A program made the translations under genes and the position numbers. 64,000 nucleotides of DNA, from positions 5,208,001 to 5,272,000 of the forward strand of contig OY762941.1 in the NCBI GenBank assembly GCA_963666995.1, in the 5' to 3' direction. Source of the DNA: Syntrophobacter sp963666995. GTDB lineage: Bacteria > Desulfobacterota > Syntrophobacteria > Syntrophobacterales > Syntrophobacteraceae. Positions 34,535 to 42,597 of the stretch are shown piece by piece (the stretch's first letter is position 1; each line of letters opens with the position of its first letter). The notes below the pieces were generated by a model, which did no database searches, had not been told where the DNA came from, and saw only the letters and a program-made list of their open reading frames with translations.

Positions 34535-35101
34535 ATGACAGCGACCTCACGCAAGATTTACACTCGTTTCGGCGATCGAGGGCAGACGATGCTGCTGAGC
34601 CGGGAGACCGTCGACAAGGACGATCTGCGCGTCAGCACTTATGGGGCGCTGGATGAACTCCAGTCTCACCTCGGAATGGCGCGGGCCCTGATTCGGGACG
34701 AATCTGCGGGATCCGTCCTTCTTGCCGTACAGCAGGACCTCTTTGTGGCCGGTGCGGAGTTGGCTTCGACGCCGATGAAGATGCGCGGGCTTTCGCACCG
34801 CATCACAAGAGAGGATGTGGAAAAACTCGAAGCCTGGATCGACCGGATATCCGGCCAATACGGGATGCCGGACGGCTTTGTCATTCCGGGGGCTTCGCCG
34901 GAGAGCGCCGCCCTTCACGTGGCCCGGGCCGTGTGCCGCCGTGTTGAACGTTCGATCGTCAGCCTGAATCGCAAGACCGGGACATACCGGGAAATGATCG
35001 TTTACTTCAATCGCCTGAGCGACCTGCTCTTCGTCCTGGCATGGTCGATGACCGTCACTGCCGCCGTGGAAGAGGCCCTTAACGGGTTGATACCGGGGTG
35101 A
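34535..35101 (+). CDS. pduO: PduO-type ATP:cob(I)alamin adenosyltransferase
   Basis: The 188-residue protein matches the PduO adenosyltransferase domain: SRKIYTRFGDRGQTMLLS, DDLRVSTYGALDELQSHLGM, FVIPGASPESAALHVARAVC and RRVERSIVSLNR. It makes adenosylcobalamin for the dehydratase. The C-terminal DUF336 domain found fused in enterobacterial PduO is absent; a separate DUF336 gene follows 55 bp downstream, as if the fusion were split. Confidence 0.94.
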   Translation: MTATSRKIYTRFGDRGQTMLLSRETVDKDDLRVSTYGALDELQSHLGMARALIRDESAGSVLLAVQQDLFVAGAELASTPMKMRGLSHRITREDVEKLEAWIDRISGQYGMPDGFVIPGASPESAALHVARAVCRRVERSIVSLNRKTGTYREMIVYFNRLSDLLFVLAWSMTVTAAVEEALNGLIPG

Positions 35102-35156
35102 AAAGCATGAAACGACGTTTTTTGTCGGGTTTGCGGCCCAGGGAAGGAATGGACCT

Positions 35157-35741
35157 GTGAAGATTCCCCTGTCCTTATCCCGCATATTGGGTTCCATCGC
35201 CGAAAGCGCCGCCGCCGATGAGGGACTTGCGATGGCGATAGCCATCGTGGACCGGGAAGGTTCGCTCCAGTACTTCGCGCGCATGGAAGGCACCTTGCCT
35301 GCAAGTACGGAACTCGCCGTTTCCAAGGCCTATACTGCCGCAGCCCTGCGCATGTCGACTCGCGAGGTTGGGGAAATGGCGCTCCCGGGTCGTTCACTCT
35401 ACGGAATCCAACATACTCACGGGGGGAAGATCGTTCTCTTCGGCGGGGGGTTCCCTCTTCTGGTGCGCGGCCTGGTAGCGGGCGGCATCGGAATCAGCGG
35501 CGGAACGGTCGAAGAAGACGAGCGGGTGGCAGGGGTCGTACTGAACGCTCTTGGTGAAATGGAAAGCCTGATCGAATGGATCAAACCCCTTTGTCCGGCA
35601 AGACCCGGGGGGGCATGCCGAACGACTTTTCTTGAGGAAAATTTGCGGGACGCTTTTCGAAGAGAAGCCCGTTCTCCGACTCCTGAGTTTCTTTCAATTC
35701 TGGCCGGGGCCATTATTCTGGGCATGGCTGAAGTTGATTGA
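35157..35741 (+). CDS. DUF336 (GlcG/HbpS/PduO C-terminal) protein with extra C-terminal region
   Basis: The 194-residue protein has a DUF336 domain in residues 1-130: AIAIVDREGSLQYFARMEGT, KAYTAAALRM, GGKIVLFGGGFPLLVRGLVA and GISGGTVEED. The domain is known as a haem- or corrinoid-interacting fold in HbpS and PduO. A ~60-residue C-terminal extension with PLCPARPGGACRTTF holds two Cys and is not part of the family. It starts at GTG 35157. It may handle cobalamin handed over by the adjacent PduO. Confidence 0.85.
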   Translation: MKIPLSLSRILGSIAESAAADEGLAMAIAIVDREGSLQYFARMEGTLPASTELAVSKAYTAAALRMSTREVGEMALPGRSLYGIQHTHGGKIVLFGGGFPLLVRGLVAGGIGISGGTVEEDERVAGVVLNALGEMESLIEWIKPLCPARPGGACRTTFLEENLRDAFRREARSPTPEFLSILAGAIILGMAEVD

Positions 35742-35856
35742 ATCCAATAGGATACACACATATGTCGAGATGATGACCGGACTGAAGCCGAGGGGGAAAC
35801 CTCCGGTCCGTACAAGCTGACCGGACCATTGGCTCGGGAATCATGAAAAGGGAGGA

Positions 35857-37260
35857 ATGGCCGTGGAAAGCAACCACGATTTCGTATCAACTGTGGTCAA
35901 GAAAGTACTGTCACAAATGATCGAGGAAAATAACCTCCGGGCAGACGGTCCTACCGGCATCTTCGAAACCGTCGATCAGGCGGTCGAGAATGCCGTGGCA
36001 GCGCAGAAGAGGCTTCTCGAGCTGTCTTTGGACGATCGGGGCAGAATCATAAGCGCTGTCAGACAGGCCGCCCTGGATCACAATGAGCAGATTTCCGCCA
36101 TGGCGGTGAAAGAATCGGGACTTGGCCGCTATGAAGACAAGATCCGAGAAAACATCCTGTGTGCAACCAAGACCCCCGGGCCGGAAGACCTCAAGCCGGA
36201 AGCCTATAGCGGAGACAACGGTCTGACTCTGGTCGAATACGCGCCTCGCGGGGTTATCGGTTCGCTGACTCCCATCACCAATCCTACCGGCACCGTGATC
36301 AACAATACCATCAGCATGGTGTCGGCCGGCAACGCCGTTGTATTCAACCCGCACCCCAGCGCATGTCAGACCAGCACACAGACCATTCGGTTCCTCCATC
36401 AGGCCATTGTGGGAGCTGGAGGCCCTCCGGGTTTGATTTCAGCGGTCTCGAAACCCAACCTGGAAACGGCCGGGCAACTCATCGAACACCCGAAAATCAA
36501 TATGCTGGTGGCGACCGGGGGCCGTCCCGTTGTCAATGTTGTCCTTCGTTCGGGGAAGAAAGCAATCGGGGCCGGCGCCGGGAATCCGCCCGCGCTGGTC
36601 GATGAGACGGCCAATATCCGCAGGGCTGCCGCTTGCATCGTCGATGGGGCAAGCATCAACAACAATATCTTCTGTACCTGCGAAAAGGAAGTGGTGGTCG
36701 TTGACGCGGTCGCGGACGCATTGATCAAATTCATGATTGAGACCGGGAAGGCCCACCTGCTGACTCCGGCGCAGGCGGAAGCGATCACCAGGCTTGTTGT
36801 GACGCCGGAAAGAAAGATCAACGGTGCTTATATCGGCAAGAACGTTCAGATGATTTTGAAGCAAATCGGGATTGAGGTGAGTGAAGCCTACCGGCTGGCC
36901 ATTTTTGAGGCCGAAAAAGACCATCCTCTGGTGTGGCTGGAACAGATGATGCCCGTCATGCCTATCGTCAGGGTTCGAGACATCGGCGAGGGAATCGAAT
37001 TCGGAGTGAAGGTCGAACAGGGCAACCGTCATACCGCCATGATGCACTCGAATCATATCCTGAATATGACTGCGTTTGCACGGGCCGTGCAGACAACCAT
37101 CTTTGTAAAAAACGGACCGTCCTATGCGGGCATCGGCCTGGGAGGAGAGGGTCATACGTCGTTTACAATCGCGGGACCGACAGGTGAAGGGTTGACCTCC
37201 GCCAGAAGCTTTACCCGGGTCAGGCGCTGCACGCTGGTCGACGCGTTCCGTATCATTTGA
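35857..37260 (+). CDS. pduP: CoA-acylating propionaldehyde dehydrogenase
   Basis: The 467-residue protein is of the PduP/EutE family: N-terminal amphipathic helix HDFVSTVVKKVLSQMIEE (likely encapsulation signal), NAD site SLTPITNPTGTVINN and catalytic Cys273 in NNNIFCTCEKE. It turns propanal or 3-hydroxypropanal into the acyl-CoA, reducing NAD. The ATG at 35857 lies just one base from GGGAGG; GTG at 35863 has better spacing and may be the true start. It is the last enzyme gene of the locus. Its CoA thioester must be used by enzymes outside the locus, because no PduL is present. Confidence 0.94.
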   Translation: MAVESNHDFVSTVVKKVLSQMIEENNLRADGPTGIFETVDQAVENAVAAQKRLLELSLDDRGRIISAVRQAALDHNEQISAMAVKESGLGRYEDKIRENILCATKTPGPEDLKPEAYSGDNGLTLVEYAPRGVIGSLTPITNPTGTVINNTISMVSAGNAVVFNPHPSACQTSTQTIRFLHQAIVGAGGPPGLISAVSKPNLETAGQLIEHPKINMLVATGGRPVVNVVLRSGKKAIGAGAGNPPALVDETANIRRAAACIVDGASINNNIFCTCEKEVVVVDAVADALIKFMIETGKAHLLTPAQAEAITRLVVTPERKINGAYIGKNVQMILKQIGIEVSEAYRLAIFEAEKDHPLVWLEQMMPVMPIVRVRDIGEGIEFGVKVEQGNRHTAMMHSNHILNMTAFARAVQTTIFVKNGPSYAGIGLGGEGHTSFTIAGPTGEGLTSARSFTRVRRCTLVDAFRII

Positions 37261-37334
37261 TGCTGCGTCGAGTGAGTTCGCGCAGGGACATCTTATACCG
37301 ATGTTGCGTTCAAGATGCCATCAAAGAATAAAAA

Positions 37335-37500
37335 GCGTGGGGAACTGCGTCCCCCCCACCCCCACGCCGCTTCGCGGCTCAGTTTGGCGCTGCGGCAGCG
37401 CCCCGCTGAACGCGGGGCAGCAGCCGCGAGCGCTGAGCGCTCGGCCTCACGCGCTTGCGCGTGTGGCCGAAATCCGGGGGCGCGGGGGAATCATTCCCCG
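37335..37500. other. Run of seven adjacent hairpins between pduP and the last gene
   Basis: Seven GC-rich stem-loops follow each other: 37335-37342 with 37360-37367; 37366-37370 with 37374-37378; 37386-37392 with 37396-37402; 37401-37406 with 37412-37417; 37427-37434 with 37436-37443; 37442-37454 with 37457-37469 (one T-T mismatch); and 37485-37491 with 37493-37499. The C-runs at 37351-37363 and the G-runs at 37476-37488 could close the whole set imperfectly. There is no reading frame of interest. It could be a structured RNA, an mRNA stabiliser or attenuator, or a palindromic repeat island. The family is not recognised. Confidence 0.7.
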
Positions 37501-37582
37501 CTCTTTTTGGGGATCTCAAGAGTATCATCTTGAACGCAAATTAGTATTAAGCCGTTCACTGATTTCTTCAAGGAGGATTATT

Positions 37583-37996
37583 ATGCAGTTATCTCTTGAT
37601 CTTGCCTCGGAACTGATTAACGCCGCCCTGGAGGAAGCGAAGCACATCGGCGTAGCAATGGTAATCGCCGTGGTCGATGCCGGGGGCAACCTGATCTCTC
37701 AACAGCGTATGGACAATGCCTTGCTCGCGAGCATCGATATAGCACTGCACAAGGCATATACGGCCGTGGCCCTGAAAATGCCCACTCATCAACTGGCAAA
37801 TCTGGCCCAGCCGGGGAAGCCCCTGTTTGGTATTCACAATACCGACGGCGGGCGGATCGTCATTTTCGGCGGAGGTTTCCCCCTGGAGTACAAGAACGAA
37901 ATAATCGGGGGAATCGGAGTCAGCGGCGGCTCAGTCGATGAGGATATGATTTGTGCCCTGGCAGGCATTGCGGCTTTGGAAAAACTGAATCCATGA
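37583..37996 (+). CDS. DUF336 (GlcG/HbpS-like) protein, second copy
   Basis: The 137-residue protein is a minimal DUF336 domain: NAALEEAKHIGVAMVIAVVD, DIALHKAYTAVALKM, IHNTDGGRIVIFGGGFPLEY and GIGVSGGSVDED. It is related to the DUF336 protein at 35157-35741 but lacks its C-terminal extension. A strong AGGAGG precedes the ATG at 37583. It closes the microcompartment locus and is separated from pduP by the hairpin run, so its expression may differ from that of the genes before it. Confidence 0.9.
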   Translation: MQLSLDLASELINAALEEAKHIGVAMVIAVVDAGGNLISQQRMDNALLASIDIALHKAYTAVALKMPTHQLANLAQPGKPLFGIHNTDGGRIVIFGGGFPLEYKNEIIGGIGVSGGSVDEDMICALAGIAALEKLNP

Positions 37997-38356
37997 CCAT
38001 AGGATTCGCTCAATGGTCCCTGCCCTCCCCTGCGCCTTCCCCGAAGAGTACGGCAGGTCCCCGGAAACCGTGTCATGAAGCCGGACCGTCATCGATTATG
38101 CGCGTTACGTTTTTCGAGCGACCGGACAAAGTCGACTTGGCCGGTAGCCTGCGGCAACATTTTTTGTGACACGAAGATTCCCCCTGCTTCAAGCTGCTGA
38201 CAATAAATGCGGGGCAGCGTAATTTGAGATCCTGCCGGTAAGGTTTTGGACAAGTCCTATGATGCCCTTTTTGCGGCGCCTGCGGGACAAACGCATTTTC
38301 CAGGGCCTCAATCAATCAGCATTTGCATTTTAAAAAATGTTCACTATTTTTGTAGC
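37997..38356. other. Intergenic stretch without a recognisable gene
   Basis: No supported gene or clear terminator is seen. The sequence becomes more AT-rich toward the repeat and transposase scar at its right end. Confidence 0.5.
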
Positions 38357-38418
38357 CCTTTCGAATAAGGATAGATCGTGGATCGCTTCGCTCTCACGAT
38401 CTATCCTTATTCGAAAGG
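38357..38418. repeat. 24-bp perfect inverted repeat at the edge of a transposase fragment
   Basis: Arms 38357-38380 and 38395-38418 are exact reverse complements over 24 bases, with a 14-base loop. The right arm is read through by the transposase frame (its SLFERW codons), while the left arm is an inverted copy pointing the other way. This suggests an inverted duplication at the deletion breakpoint of the element. Confidence 0.85.
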
Positions 38419-38937
38419 TGGAGGAACCGTGATTTGTCCGAGGAGAAGATAAAATATCTTTTCGTCGACGGGGTTAATTTCGACATACGGGTCGGGGACT
38501 CTGTCGAGAAAACACCGGTTCTGGCTGCGATAGGAGTCACCGAGACAGGCTGGCGGCTCGTGATCGGACTGCAGGCCGGCGATAAGGAATCCGCATCCAG
38601 TTGGAGAGAGTTCTTCAAGGATTTGAAAAGAAGGGGGCTGGACAGTACACAGGGCATCATGGACGGCCTGCCCGGCCTGGAGAAGTCCGTTGAGGCCTGC
38701 CTTACTTTCTTCAATTTCCCGGAGGAGGAATAGATTTCGCTCAGGACAACGAACATCATCGAGAGGCTTAATAAGGAATTCAAACGAAGAACCAAGCCCA
38801 TGGAGATCGTAGCCGGGGGGAGGTATTGTTACACCCTCCTTGCCTTCATTGCTCCAAAAATGGAACTGCATTGGAGGTCGAACCCAATGGGGAAAGTGCG
38901 AAAGAACTTACCTCTTTGGAAGCTTTTGGAGCGGTGA
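38401..38937 (+). pseudogene. Broken IS256-family (mutator-type) transposase
   Basis: The first part (RWRNRDLSEEKIKYLFVDGV, then IGVTETGWRLVIGLQAGDKE, FFKDLKRRGL) carries the first DDE region of IS256 transposases. It ends at TAG 38731-38733. The same frame resumes at once with ISLRTTNIIERLNKEFKRRT, the conserved C-terminal end. Roughly 80-100 residues between GLPGLEKSV and EACLTFF appear to be lost, and TAG sits where the family usually has Trp (TGG). The N-terminal third is missing. The element is dead. Confidence 0.85.
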
Positions 38938-39316
38938 TGAAGTTACACAAAATTCTTGACACTGCCCGGCTTTTTCGCTTAATTGGTCAGCCTGGGGAGA
39001 GCTGAGTTCTTGTTGCTGCTGGTTTCCGGCACATTTGTTACCCGTCCGAGAAATCATACTCTCATCTTGTGGTTGGGACTTCTCTGGTTGGCCGCGTATG
39101 TAGAGAAAAGTGTCCGTCATGAGTCGGCAAGAGAATTGCAGGCAACACCTGAAGTGTATGTAGCCTGGAACAGGCTGCGCGTGTTGCGGCAGGGCAGCGA
39201 TTTCTATTTGCAAGATCGTCGTTGCAGGAATACAACACAACAAGTCAATAAACCTGACCGGAATAAAGCGCTTTCTTAAAAGCTGGGCAGCACATTGGCC
39301 GGCAGGTTATTCCACC

Positions 39317-39323
39317 GTTAGGC
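39317..39323 (+). promoter_or_regulatory. GTTAGGC, integron core-site-like motif before the methyltransferase
   Basis: The heptamer fits the GTTRRRY core of integron attC/attI sites and lies 41 bp before the start of the methyltransferase gene, as at a cassette boundary. Alone it is weak evidence; it gains weight from the matching inverse core downstream of the gene. The stretch 38938-39316 holds no supported gene. Confidence 0.4.
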
Positions 39324-39364
39324 CGTGACCGAATCTATTCACACCCGTAAGGAGATTTTCCACA

Positions 39365-40111
39365 GTGGACATCCCACGGATATTCAACATCACTGAAAGT
39401 GCTCACCGCATCCACAACCCGATCACACCCGAAAAGCTCGCCACTCTCGGCGCTGCGTTGCGTCTGGAATCGGGGGCCCGAGTGCTCGACCTCGGCAGCG
39501 GTTCGGGGGAGATGCTGTGCACCTGGGCACGCGATCACGGCGTCATCGGCACCGGCATCGACATGAGCCAGTTGTTCACGGAGCAAGCGAGACTCCGTGC
39601 TGTAGAACTCGGCGTCGCCGATCAAGTCAAGTTCATCCATGGCGATGCTGCCGGCTATGTCTCTGACGAGAAGGCCAGTGTGGCAGCCTGTGTCGGTGCC
39701 ACTTGGATCGCTGGGGGGGTCGTCGGCACTATCGAGCTTCTGGCGCGGAGCCTGCGCACCGGAGGGATCATCCTCATCGGCGAGCCCTACTGGCGGCAGT
39801 TACCGCCGACGGAAGATGTTGCCAAGGGGTGTCATGCCAACTCAATCTCCGACTTTCTCATGCTTCCAGAACTTCTCGCGTCTTTCGGCCACCTTGGCTA
39901 CGACGTCGTTGAAATGGTTCTGGCTGACCAAGACGGCTGGGACAGATATGAGGCGGCCAAATGGCTCACCATGCGCCGATGGCTTGAAGCCAATCCCAAC
40001 GACGAGTTCGCGAAAGATGTTCGAGCCAAACTGACCTCTGAACCCGAGCGCTACGCCGCTAACACGCGTGAATACCTGGGCTGGGGTGTGTTCGCGCTGA
40101 TGCCGCGGTGA
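39365..40111 (+). CDS. SAM-dependent methyltransferase (class I)
   Basis: The 248-residue protein has the Rossmann SAM-binding motif ARVLDLGSGSGEMLCTWARD, then GIDMSQLFTEQAR, KFIHGDAAGYVSDEKASVAA and GGIILIGEPYW. These are motifs I to III of class I methyltransferases; the substrate is unknown. The start is GTG, with AAGGAG ten bases upstream. It stands alone between an insertion-sequence scar and the lipoprotein gene, flanked by integron-type core motifs, and so may have come in as a gene cassette. Confidence 0.88.
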   Translation: MDIPRIFNITESAHRIHNPITPEKLATLGAALRLESGARVLDLGSGSGEMLCTWARDHGVIGTGIDMSQLFTEQARLRAVELGVADQVKFIHGDAAGYVSDEKASVAACVGATWIAGGVVGTIELLARSLRTGGIILIGEPYWRQLPPTEDVAKGCHANSISDFLMLPELLASFGHLGYDVVEMVLADQDGWDRYEAAKWLTMRRWLEANPNDEFAKDVRAKLTSEPERYAANTREYLGWGVFALMPR

Positions 40112-40248
40112 TGCGTTGGCGCATCCGGCGGATCGTCAACGGCTGTGCCGGACAACAGCTGGTGGCTCGTCAAGATGTGATTGCGCCTGAATTCATTTCT
40201 TATGGTCCAGTTATCCGCGCAATCAACAGAAAGGTCTGTCTCAGGCAG

Positions 40249-40292
40249 GCCTAACAAGCGAAATGACGGCTTGAGGAATTCGCTACGCTTAA
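40249..40292 (+). repeat. attC-like relic downstream of the methyltransferase
   Basis: GCCTAAC at 40249-40255 fits the inverse core RYYYAAC and is followed by AAGCG, as in many attC sites. AGCGAA (from 40257) pairs with TTCGCT downstream, and CGCTTAA near the right end matches the usual L' part. The closing GTTRRRY core is absent, so the site looks truncated. Confidence 0.4.
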
Positions 40293-40404
40293 AGACTCTT
40301 TAGATCAATGTGTTGCGAGTCTAAAGGGTGATTCTATCTGTGTACTTCACAAGAGGCGTAACGTTGTATTGCGTTCACACTTATTACTTCCGGAAGGAAA
40401 CAGT

Positions 40405-40851
40405 ATGCACGGAAATTTAAAATGGCTTCCCATGGTCTTTATCTCACTATTTTTGTTTGGCTGCAGCCATTCATCGGGTCCAGCAAACGAACTCGCCCAG
40501 CAATCCCCGCCTCAAAGTTTGGCCTCACAGGGGGGCGTCCCCTGTGTCGTGCTCTTTGACACATCCTTCGATTTGGGTGAGATTGCGGAAGACGGTATCA
40601 GTAACGTTCACGAATTCAAGATCGCAAACAAGGGAACCGGGGTCCTGGTGATCAAGAAAGTCCTCCCCGGTTGCGGGTCTTCGGTCGTCAGGTTTGACAA
40701 GACAATCCCTCCCGGCGGCGAGGGCACGATAAAGGTCGGCTTGAATCCCAAAGGCTGCACATCGAATACCAAGATCAAAGTCTTCGATGTCCTGACAAAC
40801 GATCCCGTGCAGGACCACTTCCAATTGAAACTGGCGGGCCACGCCGAATGA
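40405..40851 (+). CDS. DUF1573 lipoprotein
   Basis: The product is 148 residues from the ATG at 40405, with GGAAGG upstream; an earlier ATG adds a non-family leader. A lipoprotein signal ends in LFLFGC. The mature part is one DUF1573 Ig-like domain: FDLGEIAEDGISNVHEFKIA, KGTGVLVIKKVLPGCGSS and IPPGGEGTIKVGLNPKG. Such lipoproteins are common in Bacteroidetes and deltaproteobacteria; their function is unknown. A terminator lies 148 bp downstream. Confidence 0.85.
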   Translation: MHGNLKWLPMVFISLFLFGCSHSSGPANELAQQSPPQSLASQGGVPCVVLFDTSFDLGEIAEDGISNVHEFKIANKGTGVLVIKKVLPGCGSSVVRFDKTIPPGGEGTIKVGLNPKGCTSNTKIKVFDVLTNDPVQDHFQLKLAGHAE

Positions 40852-40998
40852 TTCAGGCCAGGGAGGCACTGTTCCTTGAGCATTCGATATCTTCCCGGCA
40901 GAGGATGATGCCCATATCCGGAACGGGAAAGAAGTCTCTGGGCACGATTTGAGGAGGACCCGCTCACGGCAGGCCCATTGGCGGACAGTGGAGTGTAT

Positions 40999-41040
40999 AA
41001 AATGGATCGGCACATACGCGGCCGGTCCATTTTCATTTTT
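40999..41040 (+). terminator. Rho-independent terminator
   Basis: A 13-base stem (40999-41011 with 41021-41033, one G-T pair) and a 9-base loop is followed by CATTTTT. It separates the lipoprotein gene from the efflux operon. Confidence 0.8.
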
Positions 41041-41370
41041 CCACCAGATTCCAAAAGGAGGCCGGAGTGGATCAGACCTTCCGCAAATATTCCGGTTCGC
41101 CCGTCGTTATACTGAATTGCCCGATAGCCTCTCCCCCGTGTCTGATAAGTATCGTCGCAATTGACTGTTACTTGCGCGAACTGCATCAGTTTCCAGTCAG
41201 GCCTTGCCGCTCCGCTTCCGCCCGCTCTTACGAAATCCTTTCTTGGCAAAACAACGGATCGGGGGTAGAAAGGAGCGAATTCCGACAATTCGGACTCTCC
41301 CCTGCAGCATCCCGCCAAAAATGAGAGTCCGCTCTCGGGTCCAGTCGCAGTCGGTACACTCAGTGAGGCT

Positions 41371-42597
41371 ATGACCATGATGTTCGCACATAATACCGGG
41401 AAGGGCGATACACATTGGCGGACCGCATTCCGTGCCCTGGCGCAACAATGGTGGATATGGCTCATTGCCGCCCTTGTCGGCGCCGCTCTTTGCTCTTTCC
41501 CGGCCCAAGCGGGCTCCTCGGCTCCCTCGCCCGCCAGGCAGGGATCATCCTCTCCCTCGCAAGGGATCTCCGTCGCAGCGGTGGCAGCCGCACAGGGGGA
41601 CGTGGGCATCTATCTCACCGGCCTCGGCGCAGTCACCCCAATCGCTACGGTCACCATAAAAAGCCGCGTCGACGGTGAACTGATGAGGGTCCTCTTTCAG
41701 GAAGGCCAGATCGTTCATAAAGGGGCCCTTTTAGCGGAAATCGACCCAAGGCCGTTTGAGGCGCAGTTGACCCAGGCTGAGGGGCAGTTGGTCCGCGACC
41801 AGGCGCTGCTTGACAACGCGCGACTCGATCTGCGGCGCTACGAGACGCTATCCAGGCAGGATTCCATCGCGCAACAGCTCTATGACACCCAGAAGTCCCT
41901 GGTGCATCAGTATGAGGGGGCTGTTAAGGTCGATCAAGGGCAAATCGACACTGCCAAACTGCAACTGATTTATTCACGCATCACCGCTCCGGTCACGGGT
42001 CGAGTGGGATTGCGCCTCGTGGATCCGGGCAATATCATCCACACGACCGATACCAATGGATTGGTGGTGATCACTCAGCTTCAACCCATGACGGTCATTT
42101 TCACCATCTCCGAGGACAATCTTCCCCCCGTACTGGACAAGCTCAAAGCGGGCGCCCGGTTACAGGTCGATGCCTATAACCGCGAGCTGACCCGAAAGCT
42201 TGCCACGGGGACCCTGCTCACGGTTGACAACGAAATCGATCCCACCACCGGCACGGTCAGGCTCAGGGCCGAGTTCCCGAATAAAGACAATGAGCTTTTC
42301 CCGCAGCAGTTCGTCAACGCCCGCCTGCTTCTGGACGTCAGGCGGCAAACGACCGTAGTGCCTGCGGCAGCCATTCAACAGGGTCCTCAGGGAAAGTTCG
42401 TCTACGTCGTGAAGGCGGACCGGACTGTCGAGGTGCGTCCGGTGACCCCGGGCCCGACTGAGGGAGGTGATGTGGCGATCGATTCCGGGTTGGCGCCCGG
42501 AGAACTCGTCGTGGTGGACGGAACAGACAGGCTGCGTGAAGGAAGCAAGGTGGAGTTGCACGGGGAGGACACTAATCCTCCCCGGCAGGGGAAATAA
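41371..42597 (+). CDS. mdtA: RND efflux periplasmic adaptor (MdtA/AcrA family)
   Basis: The 408-residue protein has an N-terminal signal or anchor (WWIWLIAALVGAALCSF), a barrel-sandwich hybrid region (VTIKSRVDGELMRVLFQEGQ, AEIDPRPFEAQLTQAEGQL), an alpha-hairpin (about 150-190) and a beta-barrel with TTGTVRLRAEFPN. It links the inner-membrane pump to the outer-membrane channel. The stop overlaps the first base of the next ATG. No regulator gene is seen immediately upstream. Confidence 0.93.
   Translation: MTMMFAHNTGKGDTHWRTAFRALAQQWWIWLIAALVGAALCSFPAQAGSSAPSPARQGSSSPSQGISVAAVAAAQGDVGIYLTGLGAVTPIATVTIKSRVDGELMRVLFQEGQIVHKGALLAEIDPRPFEAQLTQAEGQLVRDQALLDNARLDLRRYETLSRQDSIAQQLYDTQKSLVHQYEGAVKVDQGQIDTAKLQLIYSRITAPVTGRVGLRLVDPGNIIHTTDTNGLVVITQLQPMTVIFTISEDNLPPVLDKLKAGARLQVDAYNRELTRKLATGTLLTVDNEIDPTTGTVRLRAEFPNKDNELFPQQFVNARLLLDVRRQTTVVPAAAIQQGPQGKFVYVVKADRTVEVRPVTPGPTEGGDVAIDSGLAPGELVVVDGTDRLREGSKVELHGEDTNPPRQGK

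Noticed and set aside
38731..38733. TAG inside the transposase as a recoded (pyrrolysine-type) codon
   Set aside because: The gene also lacks its N-terminus and a central block, so it is a dead gene; TGG to TAG mutation is simpler.
38983..39279. 98-codon frame between the transposase scar and the methyltransferase
   Set aside because: No ribosome-binding site or recognisable domain, and it has an equally long antisense frame.
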